Positions 17,507 to 27,209 of a stretch of DNA of 64,000 bases are shown here, one piece after another. Source of the DNA: Paludibacteraceae bacterium (GTDB lineage: Bacteria; Bacteroidota; Bacteroidia; Bacteroidales; Paludibacteraceae). How positions within the stretch are numbered: the stretch's first letter is position 1; every line of letters starts with the position of its first letter. The notes below the pieces were generated by a model. The model saw nothing but the letters and a program-made list of their open reading frames with translations, searched no databases and was not told the DNA's origin. The translations under genes and the position numbers were made by a program. The stretch covers positions 124,001 through 188,000 of the forward strand of contig JAGALP010000003.1 of NCBI GenBank assembly GCA_017625155.1, in the 5' to 3' direction.

Positions 17507-19189
17507 ATGAATATCAAATCAAACGTATCAAAAATCCTTGTTATTGTGATGGTGCTTGCTTTGAGTGCATGTCAATCCACTAGCAAGCGTGAGTTAAACA
17601 CGAAAACTTCGTTTGTGACTGGTTGGAAGACTTTTGATCCAGCCACTACTAATTTTGAAGCATACGAAGGAAATCACTCTATCGTTCCTGTTGGTATGAT
17701 TCCTATTAAGGGGGGATCGTTCACTGTGGGTCAGCAAGACGAGTTCCTCACAGCTCCTCGTAATAGCAGTCGTCGTTCTTTGACTGTAAGTTCGTTTTAT
17801 ATGGATAAATACGAAGTTACCAATATGGGATGGAAGGAATATGTGGAATGGATGACTTATGTTTTTGGTCGTTATCAGCCCGAATTGGTTGAGGCTACGT
17901 TGCCAGATACTACAGTTTGGCGCGATGAGTTGGCATACAACGAACCTTATGTAGAGAATTATTTCCGTCATCCAGCTTATAGTTTCTATCCTGTGGTAGG
18001 TGTTACTTGGGATCAAGCCATGGCATTCTGCCAATGGCGTACTGATCGCGTAAATGAGCAAATTCTAGCCTCAAATAAAATTATTGAGCACCCAGATTAT
18101 CCTCTCTTGAATCCTCATAAATACATGCCTAAGCAAGAGATTGAATCATTCTTGAAGAGTAACCCCGAGCATCCAGAGTATGCTGGGTATGATGCGGTTG
18201 AGGTTGAAGTGAAACTATCAATAGCTCAACAATATGGCTATGTAGGTGAAGAGGTTTTAGAAGTGGATGAGAATGGTAGTACTATTGATCCTATGGTAAA
18301 GATGTATCAACTCCCTTATGAGTGGGTACGTGACCAATTTGTATTTAATACAGAAAAGTATTTGAATGATGTCAAATATACACCTACTTTCGGCAGCAAT
18401 ACACGCAAGGATAGTTATGGCGAGCCACGTAAGATTACGCGTGCCGATGGCTTACTCTTGATTGGTTACCGTTTGCCTACTGAGATAGAGTGGGAATATG
18501 CAGCGTTTGCACCTGTAGCAGGTTCCGATGGTATGCCTATAGAAGGTCGTATTTATCCTTGGTCTGGTTATCATCCTCGTGATGTCAGCCAAGAGAACGT
18601 AAGCAAAATGTTGGCAAACTTTGTTCGCGGGCGAGGTGACATGATGGGAGTCGCAGGTGCTGCCAACGATGGTTATGTACTTACCGCTCCTGTAGATGCT
18701 TATGCTCCAAACGATTTTGGTTTGTACAATATGGCAGGTAATGTCAATGAGTGGGTGCTTGATGTATATCGTGAAACTAGTTTTGAGGATTTGACCGAGT
18801 ACAACCCATATCGTGGTAATGTGTACACATCATTGAAGAAGGATAGTTTAGGCAATCTCGTCTATACTCCTACTGGCTGTTTAGCTGTTGAGTGGAAGGC
18901 AAGCGATGATAAGCGTAATTATAAAGATGGTGATGTCCACTCTGTTTTTATGACAGATTTTCCATTGGATACCGTCGGCTTGACTGAAGAACAACTTCAA
19001 AACGTTAAGATTGACCCTTCTGATGTGCTTGCTCCACGTATCAATGAACGCTCACGTATTTATAAGGGAGGAGCATGGAATGACCGTATCTATTGGTTGA
19101 ATCCTACCACTCGTAGATACTTGGATCAAAGTAAATCATCTAGCACAATCGGTTTCCGTTGTGCAATGACTATGCTTGGTGAGCAATAA
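17507..19189 (+). CDS. GldJ/GldK-like lipoprotein with FGE-sulfatase domain
   Basis: A 560-residue lipoprotein (lipobox LSAC) followed by a formylglycine-generating-enzyme/SUMF1-type domain: MIPIKGGSFTVG, SSFYMDKYEVTN, RLPTEIEWEYAA, NMAGNVNEWV and IGFRCAMT. The size and the segment STSKRELNTKTSFVTGWK resemble the gliding/T9SS lipoproteins GldJ and GldK (PorK). In those proteins the FGE fold is structural rather than catalytic. A T9SS role is supported by the presence of a putative T9SS cargo at 54.6 kb. I cannot decide between GldJ and GldK; the usual GldKLMN neighbours are absent. Confidence 0.75.
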   Translation: MNIKSNVSKILVIVMVLALSACQSTSKRELNTKTSFVTGWKTFDPATTNFEAYEGNHSIVPVGMIPIKGGSFTVGQQDEFLTAPRNSSRRSLTVSSFYMDKYEVTNMGWKEYVEWMTYVFGRYQPELVEATLPDTTVWRDELAYNEPYVENYFRHPAYSFYPVVGVTWDQAMAFCQWRTDRVNEQILASNKIIEHPDYPLLNPHKYMPKQEIESFLKSNPEHPEYAGYDAVEVEVKLSIAQQYGYVGEEVLEVDENGSTIDPMVKMYQLPYEWVRDQFVFNTEKYLNDVKYTPTFGSNTRKDSYGEPRKITRADGLLLIGYRLPTEIEWEYAAFAPVAGSDGMPIEGRIYPWSGYHPRDVSQENVSKMLANFVRGRGDMMGVAGAANDGYVLTAPVDAYAPNDFGLYNMAGNVNEWVLDVYRETSFEDLTEYNPYRGNVYTSLKKDSLGNLVYTPTGCLAVEWKASDDKRNYKDGDVHSVFMTDFPLDTVGLTEEQLQNVKIDPSDVLAPRINERSRIYKGGAWNDRIYWLNPTTRRYLDQSKSSSTIGFRCAMTMLGEQ

Positions 19190-19196
19190 AAGTTGA

Positions 19197-19231
19197 AGAA
19201 GAAAGAGACACCGCAGTGTGTCTCTTCTTTA
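19197..19231 (+). terminator. Rho-independent terminator
   Basis: An inverted repeat AAGARAGAGACAC/GTGTCTCTTCTT with a short loop, ending in a T-rich stretch, between the GldJ-like gene and gcvH. Confidence 0.75.
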
Positions 19232-19267
19232 TATTGTACAAAAACTTATTAAACACTCAAATTATTT

Positions 19268-19645
19268 ATGAATACACCATCTAACTTACGTTACACTAAA
19301 GAACACGAATGGATTCGCGTTGAAGGTGATGTGGCGTATGTCGGCATTACCGATTATGCGCAATCAGAATTAGGAGAAATCGTATTTTTGGATATTAATA
19401 CAGAAGGCGAGACTCTAGCTCAAAACGAAGTGTTTGGCTCAGTAGAAGCGGTTAAGACCGTAAGCGATCTCAATATGCCAGTAGCTGGCGAAGTATTAGA
19501 GATAAACGAGGCAATCAACGATCAACCAGAGTTGGTAAATAACGATCCTTACGGCGAAGGCTGGATGATCAAAATCAGCGTGGCTAATCCCGACGAATTG
19601 GATACCCTTTTAGATGCTGAAGGTTATCAGGCATATGTAGGATAA
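19268..19645 (+). CDS. gcvH: Glycine cleavage system H protein
   Basis: A 125-residue lipoyl carrier with the lipoylated Lys63 in [12 protein letters not shown]. It shuttles the aminomethyl group between GcvP, GcvT and the dihydrolipoamide dehydrogenase. The full length and the motif match GcvH. Neither gcvP nor gcvT is present nearby, as is usual in Bacteroidetes, where gcvH is often separate. It is followed by a strong terminator shared with the convergent DUF4270 gene. Confidence 0.96.
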   Translation: MNTPSNLRYTKEHEWIRVEGDVAYVGITDYAQSELGEIVFLDINTEGETLAQNEVFGSVEAVKTVSDLNMPVAGEVLEINEAINDQPELVNNDPYGEGWMIKISVANPDELDTLLDAEGYQAYVG

Positions 19646-19660
19646 AATATACTCCTAATT

Positions 19661-19702
19661 TATACAACAAGCGGCTACCAACTGGTAGTCGCTTGTTGTA
19701 TA
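19661..19702. terminator. Bidirectional terminator between gcvH and DUF4270
   Basis: A 19-bp stem (19661-19679 with 19684-19702, one G-T pair) and a 4-nt loop between convergent genes. Confidence 0.85.
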
Positions 19703-19720
19703 AGGTATATGTATTATTAT

Positions 19721-21154
19721 CTATCTTGTACGATGAAAACCAGAGTACACCATTTCTAAACGAATAGGTTGTAGTGCGTTTTGTGCAGATCGAATACGGG
19801 TAGCAGAGATGGTTTGTAATTGTTTGACAGATGTGATAGTACTTGATGATGAAGAATTAGCAGTTGCGACAGCTACAGGCACCAACATGAATGTCAATTC
19901 CTCTACTTGTTGACTACTTCGTAATTGTTGGGTAAGTAATTCGGATAAATCATAAGTATAGGTGTATGATACATTATCTAACGAGTCTGTGGTAGCGGTG
20001 AGTGCTGCCAGTATAGCAGCAGTATCAGATGGGAGCTCGTTTTTTGCAAAAAAATCATTGAAGTGACTCGCTTTAATCAATAACATATTACTTGCAGGCA
20101 CATCCCATCGATCTCTTGGACGCTCACTATTCAAGTCAAAATCATATAGTACGTCCAGGGTCAATAATGCTTGATTGACGTATATACGATAGTTGTTAGT
20201 GTCTCCTACCTGCTGTTCAATACGTTGATAAATGGAGTCTAACCGCAACGATAATTGTGTATAGATATTTGCAGGTGATACGATATAATTAGTATCCGTA
20301 TTTTGTGCATACACATCCAGCACTTCTGTTCGATTTGGATAGATAAAGCGATTCACTTTTCTAACCTCACTATTGGCATAGAATGATTTAATATCATGCA
20401 ATATAGTGTCATTTCCGTTAGCAGTTGGACGACTGAAATGATAATATACTGCCATGTTAATTTCAGTGAGATACAACACATTACTTCCGCCAAAATCTGA
20501 TGTGATATATAGTCCATTAAATGCTTTACTAAATGCCTCTTGTGAGGAAAAATCTTGAATAGCAAAGAACCGTTTAGCAAATGTATCTGTCAATTTAATA
20601 CGAATAAATGGTTGATATCTATCGGTAGAAGATTGATAGAATGAATCAGTAGGTTCTGCTGGTATGATGATGCGTGACGCATTTGTAATATGAGTAGAGT
20701 CGGCTAAGCTACAATAGTCACTCAACTGCAAGTCGCTTGGATATACACCTGTTTCAGATAGCGGAGCACGATCCATTTCGTATACTGTGATTCCTAATGG
20801 CGCCTGACCATCTCCATACCAACTGTTATAATATATAAACAGGCATACTGAATCCACTTCTGCGGTTTCAGGATAAGGATATTCAAAGCCTTCAGGACAT
20901 GCCAACTGAGTTAAAATATCAGCTTGTATTGTACCATAATGCGTATCGCATTCACCCAATAAGAATGAGTCGGGTGTCAATGTCAAAGCAACGCAAGAAT
21001 CCAATGCCGATGCTAGCGAGAAGGTATCCGCTTTTACTTGGATATCATCCGACTCCAACAATGTAGATGAACCAGCGTCCATCACATCGTCTTTACAAGC
21101 GAGTAGGAGAATTGGGATTAATAGATAAACTATCAGCTTATACAGTTTCATCAT
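19721..21154 (-). CDS. DUF4270 family lipoprotein
   Basis: A 477-residue lipoprotein (signal peptide with lipobox LLAC) that matches the Bacteroidetes DUF4270 family: an early region with SVCLFIYYNSWYGDG and a middle TNYIVSPANIYTQLSLRLD. The function is unknown; family members are surface or outer-membrane lipoproteins. It overlaps the 3' end of the GT5 gene by 17 nt, and this GT5-DUF4270 pair divergent from panC is a recurring Bacteroidetes neighbourhood. That linkage hints at a role in surface glycan, but the sequence itself does not show it. Confidence 0.85.
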   Translation of the reverse strand: MMKLYKLIVYLLIPILLLACKDDVMDAGSSTLLESDDIQVKADTFSLASALDSCVALTLTPDSFLLGECDTHYGTIQADILTQLACPEGFEYPYPETAEVDSVCLFIYYNSWYGDGQAPLGITVYEMDRAPLSETGVYPSDLQLSDYCSLADSTHITNASRIIIPAEPTDSFYQSSTDRYQPFIRIKLTDTFAKRFFAIQDFSSQEAFSKAFNGLYITSDFGGSNVLYLTEINMAVYYHFSRPTANGNDTILHDIKSFYANSEVRKVNRFIYPNRTEVLDVYAQNTDTNYIVSPANIYTQLSLRLDSIYQRIEQQVGDTNNYRIYVNQALLTLDVLYDFDLNSERPRDRWDVPASNMLLIKASHFNDFFAKNELPSDTAAILAALTATTDSLDNVSYTYTYDLSELLTQQLRSSQQVEELTFMLVPVAVATANSSSSSTITSVKQLQTISATRIRSAQNALQPIRLEMVYSGFHRTR

Positions 21155-21965
21155 CTACTATTAGATTGTTGCAGAATTCTAAATATGCCTCGTTGTTATT
21201 TTCTGAATAAGGCAAAATAGGTTTGCCACTATTTTGAGCATAATTCAGTAGACGTTGATTTATATTGGGTGATGATAAAACGATCGCATCCGAGAAATCA
21301 ATTGCCAAACGCATCAAATCCTCATAACCCACAGGCAGTCCAGCTATACCACGAAGATTATTATTAGTCACACCGTTAACAAGCAATTTCTCTGCTAATT
21401 TTGTGCTAAATGGGGTAGAGTATTCTTCATTATCCAAAGACAATATCACTTTTGTTTTTTCAAAGAATGGAGTGTCTGCATACGCTTTCTTTACAAACAA
21501 CGGAGTCAATGCAGACATCCAACCAGAGCAAAAAACGATATTAGGGGTCCAACGCAGTTTCTTAACTGTTTCCAGTGTGCCTCGAGTAAAGAAGATGCTA
21601 CGTTCATCATTGTCCTTGTATTCCACACCATCAGCGTCTGCTAATCCCTTACGACGATGGAAGTACACATCGTTATCAATAAAGTAGATTTGGATTCGTG
21701 CAGACTGAATGCTCGCCACTTTGATTAGAAGCGGATGATCGGCGCCCGCAATGATAATGTTCATACCAGACAATCGAATCACCTCGTGTAATTGATTACG
21801 ACGCTCATTAATATCGCCAAATTTAGGCATAAACGTGCGCGTTTCATATCCATGAGATTGAAATAATTCTGGCAACTGACGATTGAGCAATCGAATAGGT
21901 GTCTCTTGATCCAAATAAGGGTATATCTCTTGTGAGATAAATAAAATGCGTTTTTGCTCCTTCAT
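21138..21965 (-). CDS. Glycogen/starch synthase-like GT5 protein (N-terminal domain only)
   Basis: A 275-residue protein corresponding to the N-terminal GT-B domain of glycogen synthases: ILFISQEIYPY, TFMPKFGDINERR, IYFIDNDVYFHRRKG and ERSIFFTRGTLE. The ADP-glucose-binding C-terminal domain is missing, which is typical for this Bacteroidetes subfamily of about 270 residues, so catalytic activity is unproven. The ATG at 21965 is preferred over upstream codons because the minus-strand promoter box TACCTTTG at 22011-22004 would put those upstream codons outside the transcript. Confidence 0.85.
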   Translation of the reverse strand: MKEQKRILFISQEIYPYLDQETPIRLLNRQLPELFQSHGYETRTFMPKFGDINERRNQLHEVIRLSGMNIIIAGADHPLLIKVASIQSARIQIYFIDNDVYFHRRKGLADADGVEYKDNDERSIFFTRGTLETVKKLRWTPNIVFCSGWMSALTPLFVKKAYADTPFFEKTKVILSLDNEEYSTPFSTKLAEKLLVNGVTNNNLRGIAGLPVGYEDLMRLAIDFSDAIVLSSPNINQRLLNYAQNSGKPILPYSENNNEAYLEFCNNLIVDDETV

Positions 21966-22003
21966 ACTGTCGACTTTTTTAATAAGGATACTATTTCCCG
22001 CTA

Positions 22004-22082
22004 CAAAGGTACAAAAAAAAAATGATATTACATAATTTTTTCGCAAAAAATTTTCTTTTTCCCTATATTTGTTGTACCTTTG
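22004..22082. promoter_or_regulatory. Divergent promoters of the GT5 gene and panC
   Basis: TACCTTTG on the minus strand at 22011-22004 reads toward the GT5 gene. TACCTTTG on the plus strand at 22075-22082 reads toward panC. The 63 nt between the boxes are very A/T-rich. Confidence 0.75.
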
Positions 22083-22102
22083 CAGGCTTTTTTGAAATTA
22101 TT

Positions 22103-22957
22103 ATGCAAGTTATTACCACTAAACAAGAACTTACCCGTCAAATCGAAGCTTGTCTCCGACAAGACAAAACTATCGGCTTTGTACCCACGATGGGGGCATT
22201 GCATGCTGGACATGCATCTCTGGTACAACATGCCGTAGCTGAAAATGACGTTTGTGTTGTCAGTGTTTTTGTCAACCCAACACAGTTTAACAACCCAGAG
22301 GATTTGCTCAAATACCCTCGCACTTTGGAGCAAGATGTAACGCTCTTAACCCAACTTGGCGTACATTTTGTCTTTGCTCCTTCGCCCGAGGAAATGTATT
22401 CTCCCGAAGAAATGAATGTGCCATTTTCATTCGATTTTAACGGGCTTGATGAGGTTATGGAAGGCAAGATGCGACCAGGGCATTTCAATGGCGTAGTGCA
22501 AGTTGTAAGTCGACTATTTGATTTAGTACAACCTACCCGTGCGTATTTTGGAGAAAAAGACTTCCAGCAACTTGCCATCATTCGCCACATGGTTACCACC
22601 TCTACGCTCGCTGCGCAATATCCTAACCTACAAATCATAGGTTGTCCTATCGTGCGAGAAGAGAGTGGATTGGCGCTTAGTAGTCGCAACCAACGCTTAT
22701 CTAAAGAGGAGAAGAAAATGGCTGTAAATATCTCACAAACACTTTTTTCTTCGTTGGAATGGGCAAAAAACGCTTCCGTTGCCCAAGTGCAACAACGTGT
22801 CATTGACACCATCAATGCCATTGACGGATTAGAAGTGGAATACTACGAGATTGTGGATAAAACTACTCTTCAACCTACCAACACATTTGATAATGCTGTT
22901 GGGTGTGTAACCGTCTATTGCGGTCCCGTACGTTTGATTGACAATATCCAATATTGA
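22103..22957 (+). CDS. panC: Pantothenate synthetase
   Basis: A 284-residue enzyme that ligates pantoate and beta-alanine using ATP, the last step of vitamin B5 synthesis. Family motifs are VPTMGALHAGHASLV (with the HxGH nucleotide site), SVFVNPTQF, FGEKDFQQL and LALSSRNQRLS. The ATG at 22103, 21 nt after the promoter box, is chosen over an in-frame ATG at 22022 that lies upstream of the promoter. The next gene pdxB begins 14 nt downstream, placing two cofactor genes in one unit. Confidence 0.96.
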   Translation: MQVITTKQELTRQIEACLRQDKTIGFVPTMGALHAGHASLVQHAVAENDVCVVSVFVNPTQFNNPEDLLKYPRTLEQDVTLLTQLGVHFVFAPSPEEMYSPEEMNVPFSFDFNGLDEVMEGKMRPGHFNGVVQVVSRLFDLVQPTRAYFGEKDFQQLAIIRHMVTTSTLAAQYPNLQIIGCPIVREESGLALSSRNQRLSKEEKKMAVNISQTLFSSLEWAKNASVAQVQQRVIDTINAIDGLEVEYYEIVDKTTLQPTNTFDNAVGCVTVYCGPVRLIDNIQY

Positions 22958-22970
22958 TACCTTTTATTTA

Positions 22971-23927
22971 GTGATCAAGCAAGTAATAATAGATAAAGGC
23001 ATACCTTTTTTGGAGGGAGTATTTCCTCCTGAGATAAACACCATTTACCTTTCTCCCGAAGAGATTACTGCCGACATTGTACGCGAGGCAGATGCACTCT
23101 TCGTTCGCACGCGTACGCGAATAAATGAGGAGTTACTCCGTGAGAGCAAAGTGCGCTTTGTAGCTACTGCTACTATCGGGTATGATCATATTGACCAAGA
23201 CTATTGCCGCGAGGCGGGCATACATTGGGTTTCGTGCCCTGGCTGCAACGCACAAGCCGTTTGTGATTATGTAGAAGAAGCTGTTTCCTCGATTAAATCG
23301 GATGAAAGTGCACTTACAATTGGCATAATTGGTTATGGTCATGTTGGTAAACTCGTAGCACAAATGGCAAATCGTAATGGCTATCGTGTGCTACTATCCG
23401 ACCCGCCACTGGGTATAGGCATATCTTTGGAGAAGTTGGCTCCACAATGCGATGTGCTCACTTTTCACACGCCTCTCACTCATGAGGGAGAACATGCAAC
23501 CTACCACCTCTGCAACGCAGATATCTTACGTTTATGCAAGCCTAATGCTGTCATTATCAACGCTGCGAGAGGAGGAGTAGTAGATGAGCAAGCACTGATA
23601 GATAAGCTGAAAGGTGGAAACGAAAAAGTGCAAGCGGTAATTGACTGTTGGGAAAATGAGCCACAACTTAATCATGAGTTACTTAAGATGGTGAATTTAG
23701 CATCTTTTCACATCGCAGGGTACTCTATTCAAGGCAAAATGCGCGCCAGTGAGATGTGTTTACGGGCTTTTTGCGAATTTTTCTCGCTCCCGATTTTGTC
23801 AATCAACAAAAAAGTAGTACCTTTGCAGGGTGATTCGGCACCAGGGTGGCTCTGCCGTATCTCTGACCAACTCAAAGCCCACCCCGAAAACTTCGAACAA
23901 CTACGTAAACAATATAAATTAAGATAA
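22971..23927 (+). CDS. pdxB: Erythronate-4-phosphate dehydrogenase
   Basis: A 318-residue D-2-hydroxyacid dehydrogenase family member used in DXP-dependent pyridoxal phosphate synthesis. It begins [17 protein letters not shown], as in PdxB, so the start is taken as a GTG at 22971 rather than a TTG at 22938 inside panC. Motifs are FVRTRTRI, the Rossmann [27 protein letters not shown] and [10 protein letters not shown]. The stop overlaps the proS start by one base (TAATG). Confidence 0.93.
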   Translation: MIKQVIIDKGIPFLEGVFPPEINTIYLSPEEITADIVREADALFVRTRTRINEELLRESKVRFVATATIGYDHIDQDYCREAGIHWVSCPGCNAQAVCDYVEEAVSSIKSDESALTIGIIGYGHVGKLVAQMANRNGYRVLLSDPPLGIGISLEKLAPQCDVLTFHTPLTHEGEHATYHLCNADILRLCKPNAVIINAARGGVVDEQALIDKLKGGNEKVQAVIDCWENEPQLNHELLKMVNLASFHIAGYSIQGKMRASEMCLRAFCEFFSLPILSINKKVVPLQGDSAPGWLCRISDQLKAHPENFEQLRKQYKLR

Positions 23928-25405
23928 TGGCAAACTTTCAAAAACTCACCCCTCGAGCTACAGATTACTCGAAGTGGTACAATGAACTAGTAGTAAAAGC
24001 AGACTTAGCTGAGCAATCGGCTGTGCGCGGATGTATGGTAATCAAACCTTATGGCTATGCCATATGGGAAACGATTCAAGCAGAGCTTGACCGTCGTTTC
24101 AAAGAGAAAGGCGTAAAAAATGCGTATTTCCCACTCCTTATCCCTAAATCGTTCCTTAGTCGCGAAGCAGAGCACGTAGAAGGTTTTGCCAAAGAGTGCG
24201 CCGTGGTTACCCACCACCGCCTTATGAATGACCCTGAGGGCAAAGGTGTTGTAGTTGACCCTAAAGCGCGCCTCGAAGAGGAGCTAATCATCCGTCCTAC
24301 TTCCGAGACGATCATCTGGTCCACATACAAGAATTGGATCTCTTCCTACCGCGACCTGCCTATCCTCTGCAACCAATGGTGCAACGTTATGCGTTGGGAG
24401 ATGCGTACCCGCCTCTTCTTGCGTACTGCCGAGTTCCTTTGGCAAGAGGGTCATACTGCCCACGCTACCAAAGAGGAAGCAGAAAACTACGCAGCCACTA
24501 TGCTGGATGTATATGCTGACTTCGCAGAGAAAGTGATGGCTATCCCTGTTGTGAAGGGTGTCAAATCGCCAAACGAGCGTTTTGCTGGTGCGCTCAATAC
24601 CTATTCCATTGAGGCAATGATGCAAGATGGTAAGGCATTGCAAGCAGGTACTAGCCACTTCTTGGGTCAAAATTTCGCCAAGTCATTTGACGTACAATTC
24701 CTCACTAACGAGAATAAATACGAGTATGTTTGGGCTACTTCTTGGGGCGTTTCTACCCGCCTTATGGGTGCACTCATCATGACCCACTCGGATGATAACG
24801 GTTTGGTTCTTCCTCCAAATCTCGCACCAATTCAAGTGGTTATCGTACCTATCTTTAAGAAACAAGACCAACTTGATGCCCTCATGGAGAAACTCAATCC
24901 TTTGGCAGACGAGTTGAAGAAATTGGGCATCCGCGTACAAGTAGATGCCAGCGACAAGGCAACTCCTGGCTTCAAGTTCGCTGAATACGAACTCAAGGGT
25001 GTGCCTTTGCGCCTTGCTATGGGTGGTCGTGACCTCGAGAACGGCACTATTGAACTCGCACGCCGCGACACCATGACCAAGGAGACTGTTTCGTTCGATA
25101 ATATCGTAGAAACCATCCAAAACTTGCTCAAGGAGATTCAAGATAATATCTACCAAAAGGCATTGGATTTCCGTCTTGCCAACACCCGCGAAGTGAATAC
25201 TTGGGAAGAGTTCAAAGAGGAGATCAAGAAACCAGGCTTCTTGCTCTGCCACTGGGATGGTACTCCTGAAACCGAGGAGAAGATCAAAGCCGAGACCAAA
25301 GCCACTATCCGTTGTATTCCTTTCGAGGGCGACAAGACACCGGGTAAATGTATTTATACTGGCAAACCTAGTGCACAGCGCGTGATATTTGCGATTGCAT
25401 ATTAA
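23927..25405 (+). CDS. proS: Prolyl-tRNA synthetase, short (archaeal/eukaryotic-type) form
   Basis: A 492-residue class II synthetase of the short form without the editing insertion domain found in E. coli ProS. Class II motifs: motif 2 [29 protein letters not shown], and motif 3 [12 protein letters not shown]. The anticodon-binding domain is from about 300 on, and the C-terminal zinc/YFAIAY-type tail ends ...VIFAIAY. It charges tRNA-Pro. Translationally coupled to pdxB (TAATG overlap) and followed by a terminator. Confidence 0.96.
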   Translation: MANFQKLTPRATDYSKWYNELVVKADLAEQSAVRGCMVIKPYGYAIWETIQAELDRRFKEKGVKNAYFPLLIPKSFLSREAEHVEGFAKECAVVTHHRLMNDPEGKGVVVDPKARLEEELIIRPTSETIIWSTYKNWISSYRDLPILCNQWCNVMRWEMRTRLFLRTAEFLWQEGHTAHATKEEAENYAATMLDVYADFAEKVMAIPVVKGVKSPNERFAGALNTYSIEAMMQDGKALQAGTSHFLGQNFAKSFDVQFLTNENKYEYVWATSWGVSTRLMGALIMTHSDDNGLVLPPNLAPIQVVIVPIFKKQDQLDALMEKLNPLADELKKLGIRVQVDASDKATPGFKFAEYELKGVPLRLAMGGRDLENGTIELARRDTMTKETVSFDNIVETIQNLLKEIQDNIYQKALDFRLANTREVNTWEEFKEEIKKPGFLLCHWDGTPETEEKIKAETKATIRCIPFEGDKTPGKCIYTGKPSAQRVIFAIAY

Positions 25406-25429
25406 TTTGCATTCCCATTAACAGCCGCG

Positions 25430-25455
25430 TGTATTATCATAGCGGCTGTTTTTTA
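25430..25455 (+). terminator. Rho-independent terminator after proS
   Basis: A 9-bp stem AACAGCCGC/GCGGCTGTT followed by six T. Confidence 0.88.
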
Positions 25456-25471
25456 ATTATAATAGTGATAT

Positions 25472-26407
25472 ATGGAATCCATCATCTCTCTCAATGAAGC
25501 ACTCGACACCGCCACTTTCTATGGCGTGAATAATATCAATATCCTTTGCCTCAAGAACCAGCATCCCGATGTACGCATCGTGGCGCGTGGCTATCAGGTG
25601 AAGATTATCGGTGCGCAAGCCGCTATCGCGCGCTTCGAGCAGAATCTGCGCAAGTGTGAGGCGTTTTGCATCAAGAACAACACCCTCAACGAGGAGCAGA
25701 TTCTCCAGCTCCTTCATGGAGAAGAGCCCACGGAATTCCTTCAAGACAACCTTATCCTACACGGCGTGAATGGTAAGTCCATCGTAGCGCGCAGTGCCAA
25801 CCAGCAGTTGCTCGTGGATGCTTACGAGGAGAACGACCTGCTCTTTGCTGTAGGTCCTGCGGGTAGTGGTAAGACCTACACCGCCATTGCGCTGGCGGTG
25901 CGAGCGCTCAAGAACCGCGAAGTCAAGCGCATCATCCTCTCCCGTCCTGCGGTAGAGGCGGGCGAGAAACTGGGCTTCCTGCCTGGCGACATGAAGGAGA
26001 AGATCGACCCATACTTGCAACCCCTCTACGACGCGCTGCAAGATATGATTCCAGGGGCCAAACTCAACGAATATATGGAGCGTGGTGTGATTCAGATTGC
26101 GCCATTGGCTTTCATGCGCGGGCGCACACTCGCGGACGCGATCGTTATATTAGATGAGGCGCAGAACACTACTACTGCCCAACTCAAGATGTTCCTCACT
26201 CGCCTCGGCGTGCATGGCAAGATGATAATCACAGGCGACCTTACGCAGATTGACCTGCCTGCTAGCCAAAAGTCAGGACTGAAAGACGCCATCGAACGCC
26301 TACGCGACATCAAAGGCATCGCTATGGTAGAGTTCAACCAGAAAGACATCGTTCGCCACCATCTTGTCAAACGCATCGTAGATGCCTATGCAGGGAAAAG
26401 TGAGTAG
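25472..26407 (+). CDS. PhoH family ATPase
   Basis: A 311-residue PhoH-like protein. The Walker A is GPAGSGKTYTA near residue 135, followed by ILSRPAVEAGEKLGFLPGD, Walker B VILDEAQN and ITGDLTQIDLP. The N-terminal ~110 residues hold a KH-like segment usual in PhoL/YbeZ-type proteins, which act in RNA metabolism and ribosome maturation. The gene is richer in G/C at third codon positions than its neighbours by eye. It begins 17 nt after the proS terminator, so its promoter must lie within or before that hairpin, or it depends on read-through. Confidence 0.92.
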   Translation: MESIISLNEALDTATFYGVNNINILCLKNQHPDVRIVARGYQVKIIGAQAAIARFEQNLRKCEAFCIKNNTLNEEQILQLLHGEEPTEFLQDNLILHGVNGKSIVARSANQQLLVDAYEENDLLFAVGPAGSGKTYTAIALAVRALKNREVKRIILSRPAVEAGEKLGFLPGDMKEKIDPYLQPLYDALQDMIPGAKLNEYMERGVIQIAPLAFMRGRTLADAIVILDEAQNTTTAQLKMFLTRLGVHGKMIITGDLTQIDLPASQKSGLKDAIERLRDIKGIAMVEFNQKDIVRHHLVKRIVDAYAGKSE

Positions 26408-26460
26408 TGATGGCTATTCCGTAGCAGTAACCTGCGCGTAGCGCACTAAATTCAACATTC

Positions 26461-26748
26461 ATGAAATCTCTCCCATCTCTATGGCTTTGTTTGCTACTGG
26501 ACGCAGTAGGTGTTGTATCGTATTTCATCCCAGCATGGGGCGAGTGGATTGATGCGGTATGGGGACCATTATCGGCATTCTTATTTTACTATCTCTTTGG
26601 TGGCAAGACGGGCGCCGTAGGTGCAGCCATCAGTTTTGCAGAGGAGTCATTGCCTTTTACGGATATTATACCCATGTTCACTATCGGCTACTTCGTCCGC
26701 AAAAGAGAACTTCAAAATTCTTCTACAAAGCCCTCAAAATCAATCTAA
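26461..26748 (+). CDS. Small membrane protein, unknown function
   Basis: A 95-residue protein with two or three hydrophobic stretches (SLWLCLLLDAVGVVSYFIPAW, LSAFLFYYLFGG and TDIIPMFTIGYF) and a charged C-terminal tail, so it is likely an inner-membrane protein. I recognise no family. It lies 53 nt after phoH on the same strand and could be co-transcribed with it. Confidence 0.75.
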   Translation: MKSLPSLWLCLLLDAVGVVSYFIPAWGEWIDAVWGPLSAFLFYYLFGGKTGAVGAAISFAEESLPFTDIIPMFTIGYFVRKRELQNSSTKPSKSI

Positions 26749-26806
26749 ACCCCTCTCTATGATAAAGTGGATTTTTTAATCCAACTTAGTCCCAATCCCA
26801 TTCGGG

Positions 26807-26912
26807 TACTTTTTTCTAAAAAAGTACTTTTGTTAAGATTCTTTTCCTCTGTACCTTTCCAATCTCCCTCGGGTAAAAGACCAAGGACGAACCAAGGATG
26901 AACCAAAGAACT
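26807..26912. repeat. A/T hairpin and 11-bp CCAAGG repeats in a gene-free gap
   Basis: The gap 26749-27174 has no gene I can support. It holds a perfect GTACTTTTTT/AAAAAAGTAC hairpin (26807-26828) and three 11-bp units ACCAAGGAYGA, ACCAAGGATGA, ACCAAAGAACT (26880-26912). Further on it has diluted copies of GAACTCCC. Confidence 0.6.
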
Positions 26913-27174
26913 CCGAAAGAACTCCCAAACTCAAAATGTTCGTTTTATTAATATTGCTGTTCTTCATACTTCTCTTATACCTTGCCTAATTTTACCGACC
27001 GAACACCGACAGACGACCGAGAGAACTCCCTGCCTACCCAAAGTGCTATTTGTTAATATTGAACTAAAAAAGTTGACTCCATTTCTAAAAGCGTTCTACT
27101 ATCAACTCATCCTCTAAACTCACCCTATTCCCCTTACAACTTTTAAAATTCCTAAAACTTTTTCCACTCAAAAT

Positions 27175-27205
27175 TTGCAAATCCGCAAATTTTGTTGTAC
27201 CTTTG
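27175..27205 (+). promoter_or_regulatory. Promoter of the 27.2-kb structured RNA
   Basis: TACCTTTG at 27198-27205. TTGC-AAATCC-GCAA at 27175-27188, exactly 23 nt upstream, sits inside a longer inverted repeat AAAATTTGC/GCAAATTTT (27170-27193). Confidence 0.8.
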
Positions 27206-27209
27206 CACC

